From Qipengyuania oceanensis (lineage in GTDB: Bacteria > Pseudomonadota > Alphaproteobacteria > Sphingomonadales > Sphingomonadaceae), in the NCBI RefSeq assembly GCF_009827535.1, contig NZ_WTYN01000001.1:558001-622000 (forward strand): DNA of 64,000 nt. Reading direction: 5' to 3'. This document shows, piece by piece, positions 53,911-64,000 of the stretch. Both the position numbers and the translations under genes were made by a program. Position 1 is the first letter of the stretch. Each line of letters begins with the position of its first letter. The notes beneath the pieces were generated by a model. The model searched no databases, was not told the DNA's origin, and was given only the letters and a program-made list of their open reading frames with translations.

Positions 53911-55578
53911 ATGGCACAGCAACCAGCTCGAAAGGGCAAGCCGCGCCGCAAGGCAGACGAGAAACTGGGCCAGAAGCGGCTCGAGATCCGCAATGCGCGC
54001 CCCAAGGATGTGCGCGGGATCGCCGAACTCGTGCGCCGGGTCTATGACGACATGCCTGCCTACACCCACGGCGAGATCCGCGGGCAGATCAACAATTTTC
54101 CCGAGGGCTGCTTCGTCGCCATGCTCGACGACCAGGTCGTCGGCTATTGCGCGACCATGCAGCTGCCCGAGCCCGTCGCGCTGGGCGAGCATGACTGGGA
54201 CGAGGTCACCGGCAATGGCTACGGCAGCCGCCATGATCCGACGGGCGACTGGCTCTATGGCTACGAGATGTGCGTCGATCCCAAGGTGCGCGGCGTGCGC
54301 ATCGGACGCCGTCTCTATGAAGAGCGGCGCGCCATCGCCGAAGAGAAGGACCTGACGGGGATCGTCTTTGCCGGCCGGATGCCGGGGTTCGCCCGCGCGC
54401 GCCGTCGCAAGACCAACCGAGTGGAAACACCGCAGGAATATCTCGATCTCGTGCTCGCGGGCAAGCTGCACGATCCGGTGCTCCGGTTCCAGCTCGCCAA
54501 CGGCTTTGAGCCCAAGGGGATCATCGAGAATTACCTGCCGGAGGACAAGGCCAGCCTCGCGAACGCCGTGATGATGGTCTGGCGCAACCCCTATGTGGAG
54601 CGCGACCAGCCAGAGAAGAAACGCCTTCCGCGCGGTGTGGAGGCGGTGCGTATCGCCACCTGTCAGCTGCAGGCGCGTGCCGTCGCCGACTACGACGAGT
54701 TCCTGCGCGCGATCGACTACTTCGTCGATGTTGCAGCGGATTACGAATCGGACTTCATAGTCTTTCCCGAACTCTTCACGCTCATGCTGCTCAGCTTCGA
54801 ACCCAAGGAGCTCTCGCCGGTCGAGGCGATCGAGCGGCTGTCCGACTACACCCCGCGCCTCAAGAGCGACATCTCCGAAATGGCGATGCGCTACAACATC
54901 AACATCATTGCTGGCTCGCATCCGACGCGCATGGATGACGGCGACATCCACAACATCGCCTACATCTGCCTGCGCGACGGCTCAGTTCACGAACAGGAGA
55001 AGATCCACCCCACGCCGAACGAGCGATACTGGTGGAACATCAAGGGCGGCGACGAGATCGACGTCATCCAGACCGATTGCGGACCGATCGGGGTCCTGAT
55101 CTGCTACGACAGCGAGTTCCCGGAGCTTGCCCGGCGCCTTGCCGACGAAGGCGCGCGGATCATCTTCGTCCCGTTCTGCACCGACAGCCGGCAGGGTTAC
55201 CTGCGCGTGCGCTACTGCGGACAGGCGCGTGCGATCGAGAACCAGTGCTTCGTGGTTCTCTCGGGCAATGTCGGCAATTTGCCGAACGTCGCCAACATGG
55301 ACATCCAGTACGCCCAGAGCTGCATTCTGACGCCGTGCGACTTCCCCTTCGCGCGCGATGGCATTGCCGCCGAGGCGAGCGAGAACGTCGAGACGCTGAC
55401 TATCAGCGACGTCAATCTCGCCGACCTTGCATGGGCGCGTGCCGAGGGGACGGTCCGCAATCTCGCCGACCGCCGGTTCGACCTTTACCGGATCGAGTGG
55501 GACGTCGACGGCAAGCATCCCGGCAAGCCGCGCCCGCGGCGTGAACCGCTCGGCTCAAGTTCTCCCGGCGGCGGCTGA
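53911..55578 (+). CDS. GNAT acetyltransferase-carbon-nitrogen hydrolase fusion
   Basis: 555 residues in two parts. Residues 25-225 are a GNAT fold with the acetyl-CoA loop VRGVRIGRRLYEERR (127-141). Residues 243-540 are a nitrilase-superfamily hydrolase with the triad Glu287 (FPELFT), Lys364 (HEQEKIHPTPNE) and Cys398 (LICYDSEFPE). Both active sites look intact. The natural substrate of this fusion type is not known to me. The N-terminal 24 residues are basic (ARKGKPRRKADEK). It stands alone between icd and the Kef-type gene. Confidence 0.9.
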   Translation: MAQQPARKGKPRRKADEKLGQKRLEIRNARPKDVRGIAELVRRVYDDMPAYTHGEIRGQINNFPEGCFVAMLDDQVVGYCATMQLPEPVALGEHDWDEVTGNGYGSRHDPTGDWLYGYEMCVDPKVRGVRIGRRLYEERRAIAEEKDLTGIVFAGRMPGFARARRRKTNRVETPQEYLDLVLAGKLHDPVLRFQLANGFEPKGIIENYLPEDKASLANAVMMVWRNPYVERDQPEKKRLPRGVEAVRIATCQLQARAVADYDEFLRAIDYFVDVAADYESDFIVFPELFTLMLLSFEPKELSPVEAIERLSDYTPRLKSDISEMAMRYNINIIAGSHPTRMDDGDIHNIAYICLRDGSVHEQEKIHPTPNERYWWNIKGGDEIDVIQTDCGPIGVLICYDSEFPELARRLADEGARIIFVPFCTDSRQGYLRVRYCGQARAIENQCFVVLSGNVGNLPNVANMDIQYAQSCILTPCDFPFARDGIAAEASENVETLTISDVNLADLAWARAEGTVRNLADRRFDLYRIEWDVDGKHPGKPRPRREPLGSSSPGGG

Positions 55579-55644
55579 CACATCGCGTCCTAAACGCGTG
55601 CTTCGGCTGGTGACTTTGGCAGACCGCCTGCCTATTCACGCTTC

Positions 55645-57405
55645 ATGGCTTCCGGTGAACTCGCCTCCCCTGCCCTGTCCGATGCGCTGGTGATCCTGGG
55701 ATCGGCGGGAATAGTCATTCCCGTCTTCACCCGGTTTCGCATCACGCCGGTGATCGGCTTCATCCTGATCGGCGTGCTCGTCGGTCCTTTCGGGCTCGGC
55801 AAACTGGTTTTCGATTACCCGTGGCTCGCCCACGTGACGATCACCGATCCCGAAGCGCTCGACCCGTTTGCGGAGTTCGGGATCATCCTCCTGCTTTTCA
55901 CGATCGGGCTCGAACTGTCGTTCAATCGCCTGTGGCAGATGCGCAGGCTCGTTTTCGGGCTGGGTGCGCTCGAACTGCTCGTCATCGGCCTGTCGCTCGC
56001 GATCTTCCTCAGCATGATGGGCCAGTATTGGGTCGGGGCGCTGGCGCTGGGCTTCGCCCTCGCCTTTTCCTCGACGGCGATCGTGCTGCCGATATCGGGC
56101 ACGAACAGCCCGGTCGGGCGCGCAGCACTTTCGATGCTGCTGTTCGAAGACATCATGATCGTCCCGATCATCTTCATCCTTGGCGCGATGGCGCCCTATG
56201 CCCAAGCCGAAGGATGGGGCGGCCTCGTCGATACCCTATGGCAGGGGGCGCTGGTGATCGCAGGCCTGCTGGTAGTCGGCCGCTTTGCCCTACCCCGCCT
56301 GTTCGGCCAAGCCGCACGAACCAAGAGCCCCGAACTGTTCCTCGCCGCATCCCTGCTCGTCGTTATCGGCGCGAGCCTTGCGACGGCGGTCGTCGGCTTG
56401 TCTCCGATCGTGGGTGCGCTGATTGCGGGCCTGCTGATCGCGGAGACGGAATATCACGGCGAGGTCGAAGGCATCATGGAGCCGTTCAAGGGCCTCGCTC
56501 TGGGGATCTTCCTCATCACCGTCGGCATGTCGATCGATCTCACGTCCATCTGGGCTAATCTCGGCCCGATCGTCCTCGCGGTGGTCGGCGTGCTGGTCTT
56601 CAAGTCGCTCGTCACGTTCCTCCTCCTGCGGTTGATGGGAGCAAGGCGATCGACAGCGGCAGAAACCGGGCTGCTGATGGCAAGCCCGTCCGAGACAACG
56701 CTGATCGTGCTGGCCGCGGCGAGCTCTGCCTTGCTGATCCAGCCCGGAACCGCGCAGTTCTGGCAGATCGTCACCGCGATCGGGCTGACCGTCACCCCTG
56801 TCCTTGCCCGGGCGGGACGTTTCGTCGCGCGGCGCATCGAGCCTGTCGCACAGCTCGACGAGGCCGATGCCGCGACGCCGAGGGTCATCGTTGTGGGTGC
56901 CGGGCGGGTGGGACGGCTGATCGCCGACATGCTGGCCGCACACGACCAGCCATATGTCGCAATCGATTCCGACACCGACATGATCGAGAGCGCCAAGCGC
57001 AAGGGATATCGCGCGGTCTTCGGTGACGCAGCACGCGGCCACGCGCTCGAAAACCTCGGAATAGATCATTCACCGGCCGTCATCCTGACGATGGACGAAC
57101 CTGTTCTGGCGCAGCGCCTGACCGCGAAACTGCGCAAGTCGCATCCCGATCTCCCGATCATCGCCCGTGCGCGCGATGCCATACATGCAGCCGAACTCTA
57201 TCGCGCAGGTGCCAGCACAGCCGTGCCCGAAACGCTCGAAGCCTCGCTCCAGCTATCCGAGGCCGCGCTCGTCGATCTCGGCGTCGCGATGGGCCCAGTG
57301 ATCGCTTCGATCCACGAAAAGCGGGACGAGTTGCGCGCGCAGATCCAGGAGATGGGCGCGCTGGAACGTCGGCCGAAGCTCAAGACCAGCACCGCATCCA
57401 CCTGA
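55645..57405 (+). CDS. Kef-type cation/proton antiporter
   Basis: 586 residues. An N-terminal CPA2 antiporter domain of about 12 helices (for example ITPVIGFILIGVLVGPFGLG, ALAFSSTAIVLP, LLFEDIMIVP) is followed by an RCK/TrkA-N domain (about residues 413-530) starting RVIVVGAGRVGRLIADML, which binds NAD(H) or nucleotide. The family exports potassium in exchange for protons, often gated by glutathione or nucleotides. No KefF/KefG partner is encoded beside it. The ribosome-binding site is weak. Confidence 0.9.
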   Translation: MASGELASPALSDALVILGSAGIVIPVFTRFRITPVIGFILIGVLVGPFGLGKLVFDYPWLAHVTITDPEALDPFAEFGIILLLFTIGLELSFNRLWQMRRLVFGLGALELLVIGLSLAIFLSMMGQYWVGALALGFALAFSSTAIVLPISGTNSPVGRAALSMLLFEDIMIVPIIFILGAMAPYAQAEGWGGLVDTLWQGALVIAGLLVVGRFALPRLFGQAARTKSPELFLAASLLVVIGASLATAVVGLSPIVGALIAGLLIAETEYHGEVEGIMEPFKGLALGIFLITVGMSIDLTSIWANLGPIVLAVVGVLVFKSLVTFLLLRLMGARRSTAAETGLLMASPSETTLIVLAAASSALLIQPGTAQFWQIVTAIGLTVTPVLARAGRFVARRIEPVAQLDEADAATPRVIVVGAGRVGRLIADMLAAHDQPYVAIDSDTDMIESAKRKGYRAVFGDAARGHALENLGIDHSPAVILTMDEPVLAQRLTAKLRKSHPDLPIIARARDAIHAAELYRAGASTAVPETLEASLQLSEAALVDLGVAMGPVIASIHEKRDELRAQIQEMGALERRPKLKTSTAST

Positions 57406-57457
57406 CTTTTCGGACCTTTGTCGCGCCCGGGCCGTTGAATGGGCGAAGGAGACGAAA

Positions 57458-57634
57458 ATGTCAGACAAGACCCCGCCGAGCGAACCGATCTCGGATGCCG
57501 AGAAGTTCAAGCCGCAAAACGTGCAGGACGGAGACATGACTGATCCGAAGCTCATGGAGAGCCGCGGCAAGGGACCGGACACCGCACGCGGTGCCGAGCA
57601 TCACCTGCAGATGAAGAGCATGAACCGCCGCTAG
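57458..57634 (+). CDS. 58-residue hypothetical protein
   Basis: Read from ATG 57458 with GGAGA seven bases upstream to a TAG. The protein is hydrophilic, begins MSDKTPPSEPISDAEKFK and ends HLQMKSMNRR, with no signal or membrane segment and no family I recognise. The clear ribosome-binding site and the position in a clean 240-base gap between the Kef-type gene and alaS (convergent) support it as a real gene. Confidence 0.6.
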   Translation: MSDKTPPSEPISDAEKFKPQNVQDGDMTDPKLMESRGKGPDTARGAEHHLQMKSMNRR

Positions 57635-57646
57635 CGGTCCACGGCC

Positions 57647-60316
57647 TCAGGCATCAACGCTCGACAGCGCCTTGCGCACCGCGTCGATCGCCTCGGCTGC
57701 CTTGGAACCGTCCGGACCACCGCCCTGCGCCATATCCGGACGACCACCGCCGCCCTTGCCGCCGAGCACTGTTACGCCATCGCGTACCAGCTGAACCGCA
57801 TCGAACCGACCGGTCAGATCGTCTGTCACGCCCACCGCGAATGCCGCCTTGCCATCGTTGACTGCGCAGATCGCGCCTACTCCCGATCCCATGCGTTTCT
57901 TCGCTTCATCAAGTAGCGGGCGCAATTCCTTGGGGTCCAACCCTTCGATTACCTGACCTGAAAATGCGACGCCGGCGATCTGTTCGTCAGCCTGTGCGCC
58001 AGCGTTCGCGTTCGACGTATTGCCGGCGAGTGCCAAGGCGCGCCTGGCTTCCGCGAGTTCCTTTTCGAGGCGCTTGCGTTCTTCCGCCAGCGCAGCGACC
58101 CGGCCAGCAGCCTCGTCGGGTGCTGCCTTGATCACGCCCGCGATCGCCTTCAGCGCATCCTCGCGACCCACCAGCCACCTGCGAGCGGCCTCTCCCGTCA
58201 GCGCCTCTATCCGGCGCACTCCCGACGAGACGGCGCTTTCGGACACGATCCGGAAAACGCCGATATCGCCAGTCGCCTTGACATGGGTTCCCCCGCACAG
58301 TTCGACCGAGAAATTCCGTCCGCCCTCTCCCAGGCCGCCCATGGACAGGACGCGGACTTCGTCGCCGTATTTTTCGCCGAACAGTGCGAGAGCGCCTGCT
58401 TCGACGGCCTCGTCCGGGCTCATCAAGCGCGTTACGACCGGTTCGTTGCGGCGTATTTCCGCATTCACCTCGGCCTCGATCGCAATGATGTCTTCATCCG
58501 TCAGCGGCTTGGGGTGCGAAAAGTCGAAGCGGAAGCGATCGTCGGCAACGAGCGATCCCTTTTGCGTGACGTGCCCGCCGAGGCGGTTGCGCAGCGCGGC
58601 ATGAACGAGATGCGTTGCGGAATGATTGGCGCGAATCCGATCCCTGCGTTCGGCATCGACTTCCAGATGCACGGTTTCGCCGACCTTGATCGAACCCTTC
58701 GTCACCTTGCCGTAATGCGCGTGAAGTCGCCCAAGCGGTTTGGACGTCTCTTCGACCGCGATCTCCAATCCGGCGGGGCTGCTGATCGTGCCCGCGTCGC
58801 CCGACTGGCCGCCGCTTTCGCCGTAGAAGGGCGTCTGGTTCGTCAGAACGGTGATGGTGTCGCCTTGCGACGCGCTGTCGATCTCGGTGCCATCGCGCAG
58901 CAGTGCCACGACGCGGCCTTCTCCCGAAGTCGAGGTGTAGCCGGTAAACTCGGTTGCACCATCGCGCTCGGCAATGTCGAACCAGACCTCGCTCGATCCG
59001 GCATCGCCGGAACCCTTCCAGGCGGCGCGGGCAGCAGCCTTCTGCCGCTCCATCGCGGCATCGAAGCCTGCGCGATCAACTTCGAGACCGCGGCTGCGCA
59101 GCGCATCCTCCGTCAAATCGTAAGGGAAGCCATAGGTGTCGTAGAGCTGGAAGGCCGTCTCGCCATCGAGCCGGTCGCCGTCGCTCATCGTCGACGTCGC
59201 CTCGTCGAGCAGACGCAGACCCTTCTCCAGCGTACGACGGAACTGTGTTTCCTCGCGCTGCAGGGTTTCCTCGATGAGCGGCTGCGCCCGGCCCAGCTCG
59301 GGATAGGCCTGTCCCATCTCGGCAACGAGCGCCGGCACGAGCCGGTGCATCAGCGGATCTTTGGCGCCAAGCAGGTGTGCATGGCGCATCGCGCGCCGCA
59401 TGATGCGGCGAAGGACGTAACCGCGGCCCTCGTTGGACGGCAGTACGCCGTCAGCCATCAGGAAACTCGTCGAACGCAAGTGGTCCGCAATGACCCGGTG
59501 GCTCGCCTTGTGCTCACCCTCGGCCTTCACGCCGGTCAGGCTTTCTGACGCGGCGATGAGTTCCACGAAGGTATCCGTATCGTAATTGTCGTGGACGCCC
59601 TGCATGACCGCCGCGATACGTTCGAGCCCCATACCGGTGTCGATCGAGGGCTTGGGAAGAGCGGTTCGCGATCCGTCGGCCGACTGGTCGAACTGCATGA
59701 ACACGAGGTTCCAGATCTCGACGAAGCGATCTCCATCCTCGTCCGGACTGCCTGGAGGCCCACCGAAGATGTGGTCGCCGTGATCGTAGAAGATTTCCGA
59801 ACAGGGACCGCACGGCCCCGTATCGCCCATCGACCAGAAGTTGTCGCTGGTCGGGATGCGGATGATCCGCTCCTCCGGAAGGCCGGAAATCTTGCGCCAC
59901 AGATCGAAGGCTTCGTCGTCGGTATGATAGACAGTCGCAGTCAATCGCGCCGGATCGAGCGCCCATTCCCTGGTAAGCAAAGTCCAGGCATGGAGGATCG
60001 CCTGCTCCTTGAAGTAATCGCCGAAGCTGAAATTGCCGAGCATCTCGAAGAACGTGTGATGCCGCGCGGTATAGCCGACATTGTCGAGATCGTTGTGCTT
60101 GCCTCCGGCGCGCACGCATTTCTGGCTGCTGGTGGCGGTCGGGTTTGGCGGGGTTTCGAGACCGGTGAACGCGTTCTTGAACGGCACCATTCCCGCGTTG
60201 ACGAACATCAGCGTCGGATCGTTGTAAGGTACGAGCGGCGCTGAAGGCACTTCGGCGTGCCCGGCAGCAGCGAAATAGTCGAGGAAGCCCCGGCGAATAT
60301 CGTTGGTCGACGTCAT
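57647..60316 (-). CDS. alaS: Alanyl-tRNA synthetase
   Basis: 889 residues, usual length. It charges tRNA-Ala and edits mischarged Ser and Gly. The class II catalytic domain has [13 protein letters not shown] and [11 protein letters not shown] (motif 3); the editing domain has [16 protein letters not shown] with HxxxH and the CGGTHV Cys/His pair for zinc; the C-terminal C-Ala domain ends [13 protein letters not shown] strong recA terminator lies upstream and alaS must have its own promoter between 60317 and 60436. It converges with the 58-residue ORF. Confidence 0.98.
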   Translation of the reverse strand: MTSTNDIRRGFLDYFAAAGHAEVPSAPLVPYNDPTLMFVNAGMVPFKNAFTGLETPPNPTATSSQKCVRAGGKHNDLDNVGYTARHHTFFEMLGNFSFGDYFKEQAILHAWTLLTREWALDPARLTATVYHTDDEAFDLWRKISGLPEERIIRIPTSDNFWSMGDTGPCGPCSEIFYDHGDHIFGGPPGSPDEDGDRFVEIWNLVFMQFDQSADGSRTALPKPSIDTGMGLERIAAVMQGVHDNYDTDTFVELIAASESLTGVKAEGEHKASHRVIADHLRSTSFLMADGVLPSNEGRGYVLRRIMRRAMRHAHLLGAKDPLMHRLVPALVAEMGQAYPELGRAQPLIEETLQREETQFRRTLEKGLRLLDEATSTMSDGDRLDGETAFQLYDTYGFPYDLTEDALRSRGLEVDRAGFDAAMERQKAAARAAWKGSGDAGSSEVWFDIAERDGATEFTGYTSTSGEGRVVALLRDGTEIDSASQGDTITVLTNQTPFYGESGGQSGDAGTISSPAGLEIAVEETSKPLGRLHAHYGKVTKGSIKVGETVHLEVDAERRDRIRANHSATHLVHAALRNRLGGHVTQKGSLVADDRFRFDFSHPKPLTDEDIIAIEAEVNAEIRRNEPVVTRLMSPDEAVEAGALALFGEKYGDEVRVLSMGGLGEGGRNFSVELCGGTHVKATGDIGVFRIVSESAVSSGVRRIEALTGEAARRWLVGREDALKAIAGVIKAAPDEAAGRVAALAEERKRLEKELAEARRALALAGNTSNANAGAQADEQIAGVAFSGQVIEGLDPKELRPLLDEAKKRMGSGVGAICAVNDGKAAFAVGVTDDLTGRFDAVQLVRDGVTVLGGKGGGGRPDMAQGGGPDGSKAAEAIDAVRKALSSVDA

Positions 60317-60435
60317 GGCCGGTCAGTTAGGCAATGTCGGGGCTAGCGACAAGCGCGAAACCTGCGGCAGGGCGTGCGGTTTCCTCGATCACTGCGCCTT
60401 TGCCGCTATTGCGGACCCTAGGGGGTGTCTGGAAA

Positions 60436-60477
60436 CGAAAAGCCGCCACATGCCGGATGGGGATGGCATGCAGCGGC
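60436..60477 (-). terminator. Intrinsic terminator after recA
   Basis: A 13-base-pair stem with two central wobble pairs (60442-60454 with 60465-60477) followed on the minus strand by TTTTC. Confidence 0.85.
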
Positions 60478-60541
60478 ATTCCGTGTGTTCGGGCCCCGAA
60501 CCCCTGCCGGGTTCTGTCGGACAGAAGGACCCGCTTGAGGA

Positions 60542-61609
60542 TCAGTCGTCGGAGTCCGCGTCCGGCCCCGCCATCATCTCCTCGGCGACCACGTCGGTGC
60601 GGCCACGAATCGCAGCTTCCAACTTGGTGCAAATCTCAGGGTTTTCCTTGAGGAAGGTCTTGGCATTCTCGCGGCCCTGGCCGATCCTGACGCTGTCGTA
60701 GCTGAACCACGACCCCGACTTCTCGACGATGCCCGCCTTCACGCCGAGATCGAGGATCTCGCCGATCTTCGAAATGCCCTCGCCATACATGATGTCGAAT
60801 TCGACCTGCTTGAACGGGGGAGCGACCTTGTTCTTCACGACCTTCACGCGGGTCGAGTTGCCGACGACCTCGTCGCGATCCTTGATCTGGCCCGTGCGGC
60901 GAATGTCGAGCCGGACCGAAGCGTAGAACTTGAGGGCGTTACCGCCCGTCGTCGTCTCGGGATTGCCGTACATCACGCCGATCTTCATGCGCAGCTGGTT
61001 GATGAAGATCACCATGCACTTGGATCGGTTGATCGAACCGGTCAGCTTGCGCAGCGACTGCGACATCAGTCGAGCCTGCAGGCCGACGTGGCTGTCTCCC
61101 ATCTCGCCCTCGATCTCGGCCCGGGGGACCAGTGCGGCGACCGAGTCGACCACGAGAACGTCGATCGCGTTCGAACGGACCAGCGTATCGGTAATTTCCA
61201 GCGCCTGCTCGCCCGTGTCGGGCTGCGAAACGATCAGCTCGTCGATATCGACGCCGAGCTTCTTGGCGTAGACCGGGTCGAGCGCGTGTTCGGCATCGAC
61301 GAACGCCGCCGTGCCGCCATTCTTCTGCGCTTCGGCGATCACATGCAGCGCGAGTGTCGTCTTACCCGAGCTTTCCGGCCCGTAAACCTCGATCACCCGG
61401 CCTTTCGGCAGGCCGCCGATGCCGAGCGCGATATCGAGCCCGAGCGAACCGGTCGAAATCGATTCGACGTTCATCGTTTCCTTCGAGCCCAGCTTCATTG
61501 CCGAGCCCTTGCCGAAAGCGCGATCGATCTGCGCAAGGGCGGCATCGAGCGCCTTTTGACGGTCTGCGTTCATTTCCTTGCCCTCTACCAGCTTCAGGTT
61601 CGCCGCCAT
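60542..61609 (-). CDS. recA: Recombinase RecA
   Basis: 355 residues from ATG 61609, eight bases after GGAGG; upstream extensions are rejected. RecA forms filaments on single-stranded DNA, drives strand exchange and triggers LexA cleavage. Walker A GPESSGKT is at residues 77-84; Walker B is LVVDSV; loop L2 lies after [21 protein letters not shown]. The C-terminus is acidic (PDADSDD). The LexA box 80 bases upstream indicates SOS control. A terminator follows. Confidence 0.99.
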   Translation of the reverse strand: MAANLKLVEGKEMNADRQKALDAALAQIDRAFGKGSAMKLGSKETMNVESISTGSLGLDIALGIGGLPKGRVIEVYGPESSGKTTLALHVIAEAQKNGGTAAFVDAEHALDPVYAKKLGVDIDELIVSQPDTGEQALEITDTLVRSNAIDVLVVDSVAALVPRAEIEGEMGDSHVGLQARLMSQSLRKLTGSINRSKCMVIFINQLRMKIGVMYGNPETTTGGNALKFYASVRLDIRRTGQIKDRDEVVGNSTRVKVVKNKVAPPFKQVEFDIMYGEGISKIGEILDLGVKAGIVEKSGSWFSYDSVRIGQGRENAKTFLKENPEICTKLEAAIRGRTDVVAEEMMAGPDADSDD

Positions 61610-61688
61610 GGCACATGCCTCCATCGTTTGCCCAGACCGATCCGGGCTCTTTCCAACATGTAAGCCATGTATCGCATTTGTTCTCATG

Positions 61689-61703
61689 GAACAAGAGGAG
61701 AAC
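61689..61703 (-). promoter_or_regulatory. SOS (LexA) box upstream of recA
   Basis: On the minus strand GTTC-TCCTCTT-GTTC, an exact alphaproteobacterial LexA direct repeat, about 80 bases before the recA ATG. Confidence 0.85.
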
Positions 61704-61749
61704 GCGATTTAATTTTCAGGGGTGCCGGCAAAGCCCTGCCCGTGTCCTG

Positions 61750-64000
61750 TCAGACCTTCGCCGGAGCGTGCTTGCCGAGGATTTCCGCGACCTTGTCGCC
61801 GATCTGCTGGACCGAGAATGGCTTGGGAAGGAAATGCATGTCGGCCATCGCGATGTCGTTGCGCAGCTGTTCTTCCGCGTATCCGGACATGAACAGCAAG
61901 GGCATGTGCGGATGGATCTTGCGAATGCCCTTGGCCATGGTGGGCCCGTCCATGCCCGGCATCACCACGTCGCTGACCACAAGGTCGAATTCGCCGCCGG
62001 CCTTGATCAGCTCGAGCCCTTCTTCGCCGTCGGCGCAGGCGGTGACTTCATAACCCGCACGGGTGAGCGCGCGGGTGGCGATGGTCCGGACCATGTCCTC
62101 GTCCTCGACCAGCAGCAGCCGACCGCCCCCGGCCCAGTCGCTGGTGTCGGGCTCGACATCCGCCTTGCGCCCGCGCGCCGGGTCGCTCTCGACCTGGTGG
62201 ACCGGGAGGTAGACCGAGAAGCGCGCGCCTTCCGTCCTGCCATCGTTGCCGACGACGTTGTCAGCGAAGATGAAGCCATTGGACTGCTTGACGATGCCGT
62301 AGACGGTCGAGAGGCCGAGGCCCGTCCCCTTGCCCTGTTCCTTGGTCGTGAAGAACGGCTCGAAGATCTTTCCGATGAGGTTTTCGGGGATGCCACCACC
62401 GGTATCCTGCACGATGAGCGCGGTATAATCGGTGGCAGGCATGAAATCGTACCCGATCTTGCCGACTTCAGACGCCGGGATCCGGCGCGTCGCCATGGTG
62501 AGCCGGCCCGGACCGTCGCCATGCGACTGGATCGCGTCGCGCGCATTGACCGCCAGGTTCACGATCACCTGTTCCAGCTGCTGCGGATCGGCGCGCACCG
62601 GCCCCAGCTCGCGGTCGTGCCTGACGACGAACTCGATCCGGTCGCCCATCAACCGCTTGAGGAGCTGGCTGACCTCGCTCACGATGTCGGGCAGCTGCAC
62701 CGTCTCCGGGCGCAGCGTCTGCTGGCGCGAGAAGGCCAGCAGCTGGCGCGTGAGCGAGGCGGCGCGGTTCGAATTGGCGCGGATCTGCTGGATGTCGTCG
62801 TAATCGCTGTCGCCGGGCGTGTGCCGCAGCAACATCAGGTCGCAATAGCCGATGATAGCGGTAAGGACGTTGTTGAAGTCGTGCGCAACGCCGCCGGCCA
62901 GCTGGCCGACCGCCTGCATCTTGGTGGCCTGCGCCACCTGCCGCCGCAGCCGGACTTCCTCGGTCGAGTCGGCCAGGCTGAGAAGCACCGCCGCCTCGCC
63001 AAGCCCGCGCACGCCGGCAAGGCCGATGGATACCGGATCGTCGGGCTGGTTCGACAGGCGGACCGCCATGTCGCCACTGCTTGCCGGCCCGCGTCCGAAG
63101 CGACGCACGGCATCGGAAACGGTCGCCTTGTCCTCGCGCACCACCAGGTCGGTCGGATACTGGGGCAACCCCTTTTCCTTGCGACCGATCGCGCGCAGGA
63201 AGGCCTTGTTGGCGAACAGGAACCGGCCGTCGCGATCGGTCAATGCCAGGCCGAGCGGCAAGGCACCCAGCAGCGCCTCTACCTGCGGCATGGCTGCGCG
63301 ACCTCCGCCGTCCCAGCCTCCGCCGATGCCCACTCCGCTATCCACCAGCGCCATCAGCGAAGCGGCCTGGTCGGCAGCGGCCAGCTCGCCCGCGGCAGGA
63401 TCGTTCAGGGGAATATGTACGAGTGTCTGCGGCGTCCCCTGCTTGCCCTCGCGCGCGAAAAAGATGCGCTCCCGATCGTCGGAGCGCAGCAGGTTGACGA
63501 AGTCCTGCCCGGCGAGCGTCGCCGTCGGATCGCCCGATGCCCGCTCGGCAAAACCGGCGCTGGCAGCGCGGATCGAGCCATCGGGTTCGACCAGCGCGAC
63601 CTCGATCCCGGCGCGCGACAGGATCGCGCCAGCGCGGTCGCCGACCAGTCCTGCAACCAGCTCGTCGGCGGACTGACGCACCTCGCTGGCGAAACGCCAG
63701 AGGAGATAGTCTTCGCCCCGCCCGGTTCGCTCGATCGTGAGCGACCATTGCTCCCCGGAAGCCTTTCCAGCCAGCGCCGCGACTTGCGCCATCCCGTCCC
63801 GCCAGGCTTCGCGTGCAGCGCGCGACAGCTCGTTTCGCGAGGGTTCGGCAAAAGCGATGCTCGGCGGCGCGGATTCCAGTCCGAAGCTTTCGACGAAGCG
63901 GGCGTTGGCACACACCAGCCTGTTAGCCCTGTCGGTCAGCGCGCAGGCATCGTCAGACTGCTCGAGCGCGGCGACGGTGACCGACCAGTCGGGTATGGCA
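61750..64000 (-). CDS. cckA: CckA-type hybrid sensor histidine kinase (5' end missing)
   Basis: About 750 residues are in the window; the frame is open to the right edge (starting near [14 protein letters not shown]), so the N-terminus with any membrane helices is missing. PAS-like segments precede a HisKA domain with the phosphorylated His in [14 protein letters not shown], an ATPase domain ([29 protein letters not shown]) and a C-terminal receiver with Asp in [18 protein letters not shown]. CckA in Caulobacter passes phosphate through ChpT to CtrA and CpdR and controls the cell cycle. It ends about 140 bases from the recA start region. CpdR is also in this window. Confidence 0.93.
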   Translation of the reverse strand, partial: AIPDWSVTVAALEQSDDACALTDRANRLVCANARFVESFGLESAPPSIAFAEPSRNELSRAAREAWRDGMAQVAALAGKASGEQWSLTIERTGRGEDYLLWRFASEVRQSADELVAGLVGDRAGAILSRAGIEVALVEPDGSIRAASAGFAERASGDPTATLAGQDFVNLLRSDDRERIFFAREGKQGTPQTLVHIPLNDPAAGELAAADQAASLMALVDSGVGIGGGWDGGGRAAMPQVEALLGALPLGLALTDRDGRFLFANKAFLRAIGRKEKGLPQYPTDLVVREDKATVSDAVRRFGRGPASSGDMAVRLSNQPDDPVSIGLAGVRGLGEAAVLLSLADSTEEVRLRRQVAQATKMQAVGQLAGGVAHDFNNVLTAIIGYCDLMLLRHTPGDSDYDDIQQIRANSNRAASLTRQLLAFSRQQTLRPETVQLPDIVSEVSQLLKRLMGDRIEFVVRHDRELGPVRADPQQLEQVIVNLAVNARDAIQSHGDGPGRLTMATRRIPASEVGKIGYDFMPATDYTALIVQDTGGGIPENLIGKIFEPFFTTKEQGKGTGLGLSTVYGIVKQSNGFIFADNVVGNDGRTEGARFSVYLPVHQVESDPARGRKADVEPDTSDWAGGGRLLLVEDEDMVRTIATRALTRAGYEVTACADGEEGLELIKAGGEFDLVVSDVVMPGMDGPTMAKGIRKIHPHMPLLFMSGYAEEQLRNDIAMADMHFLPKPFSVQQIGDKVAEILGKHAPAKV

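Overview
The window is a 64 kb stretch of GC-rich chromosome dominated by core genes. Gene content and order point to an alphaproteobacterium of the order Sphingomonadales, most likely an Erythrobacteraceae/Erythrobacter-type organism. The support is: a split F0 operon with both b and b' subunits and no F1 genes beside it; ribosomal protein S16 with a long Ala/Glu tail; a CP4-type (class II) EPSP synthase; CckA and CpdR phosphorelay proteins; a pyrF-trpF-trpB-trpA-accD-folC cluster; and GTTC-N7-GTTC SOS boxes in front of recA and a UvrD/PcrA helicase. The taxonomic call is inference from protein and operon resemblance; no database was searched.

Layout. 1-4.7 kb (minus): an S9 peptidase, a decayed amino-acid permease joined to it by an overlapping stop/start, aspartate-semialdehyde dehydrogenase, a small exported protein, and the start of a kappa-GST/HCCA-isomerase-like gene. 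4.7-10.4 kb (mostly minus): TIGR02300 protein, tRNA-Ala(GGC), ffh, rpsP, rimM, then a small membrane gene with a palindromic operator and a plus-strand flavoprotein that interrupt the usual rpsP-rimM-trmD-rplS order, then trmD and rplS. 10.6-15.4 kb (plus): aroA, a small membrane protein, cmk and a YjdF-like protein joined by overlapping stop/start codons, then rpsA with a strong terminator. 15.4-17.2 kb: glyoxalase II and a quinone-oxidoreductase-like gene. 17.2-19.7 kb (minus): atpI-atpB-atpE-atpF'-atpF. 19.9-23.8 kb (minus): YdbH-YnbE-YdbL envelope operon. 23.9-29.6 kb: radC, a TANGO2-like protein, a DUF3857/transglutaminase/TPR protein and purB. 29.7-36.7 kb (plus): lapA-like, pyrF, SIMPL protein, trpF, trpB, a 61-codon membrane ORF, trpA, accD, folC.

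36.7-46.6 kb: AmpG-like permease, Rieske oxygenase, RluB-type pseudouridine synthase, rsmD, a secreted hypothetical, SOS-boxed UvrD/PcrA helicase, a 44-aa entericidin-like lipoprotein, a RhlE-type helicase and another secreted hypothetical. 46.7-53.7 kb: FAD-linked 2-hydroxyacid dehydrogenase, SapC-like protein with a hairpin-rich trailer, N-formylglutamate amidohydrolase-like gene, CpdR, tRNA-Val(GAC), a DUF2235 hydrolase and NADP-isocitrate dehydrogenase. 53.9-64 kb: a GNAT-nitrilase fusion, a Kef-type antiporter, a 58-aa hypothetical, alaS, recA and CckA, which runs off the right edge.

The genes work mainly in translation (rplS, trmD, rimM, rpsP, rpsA, rluB, rsmD, alaS, two tRNAs), protein targeting (ffh), amino acid, nucleotide and cofactor synthesis (asd, aroA, trpFBA, pyrF, purB, cmk, folC), lipid and envelope work (accD, YdbH-YnbE-YdbL, AmpG), energy (F0, icd) and DNA repair (recA, UvrD/PcrA, radC). 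I found no CRISPR array, prophage, insertion sequence or defence island. No gene-free stretch exceeds 300 bases. The most interesting items are an unexplained palindromic operator, the interrupted ribosomal operon, the hidden trpB-trpA membrane ORF, SOS boxes, a hairpin-rich trailer after the SapC gene, and two small genes of fewer than 60 residues.
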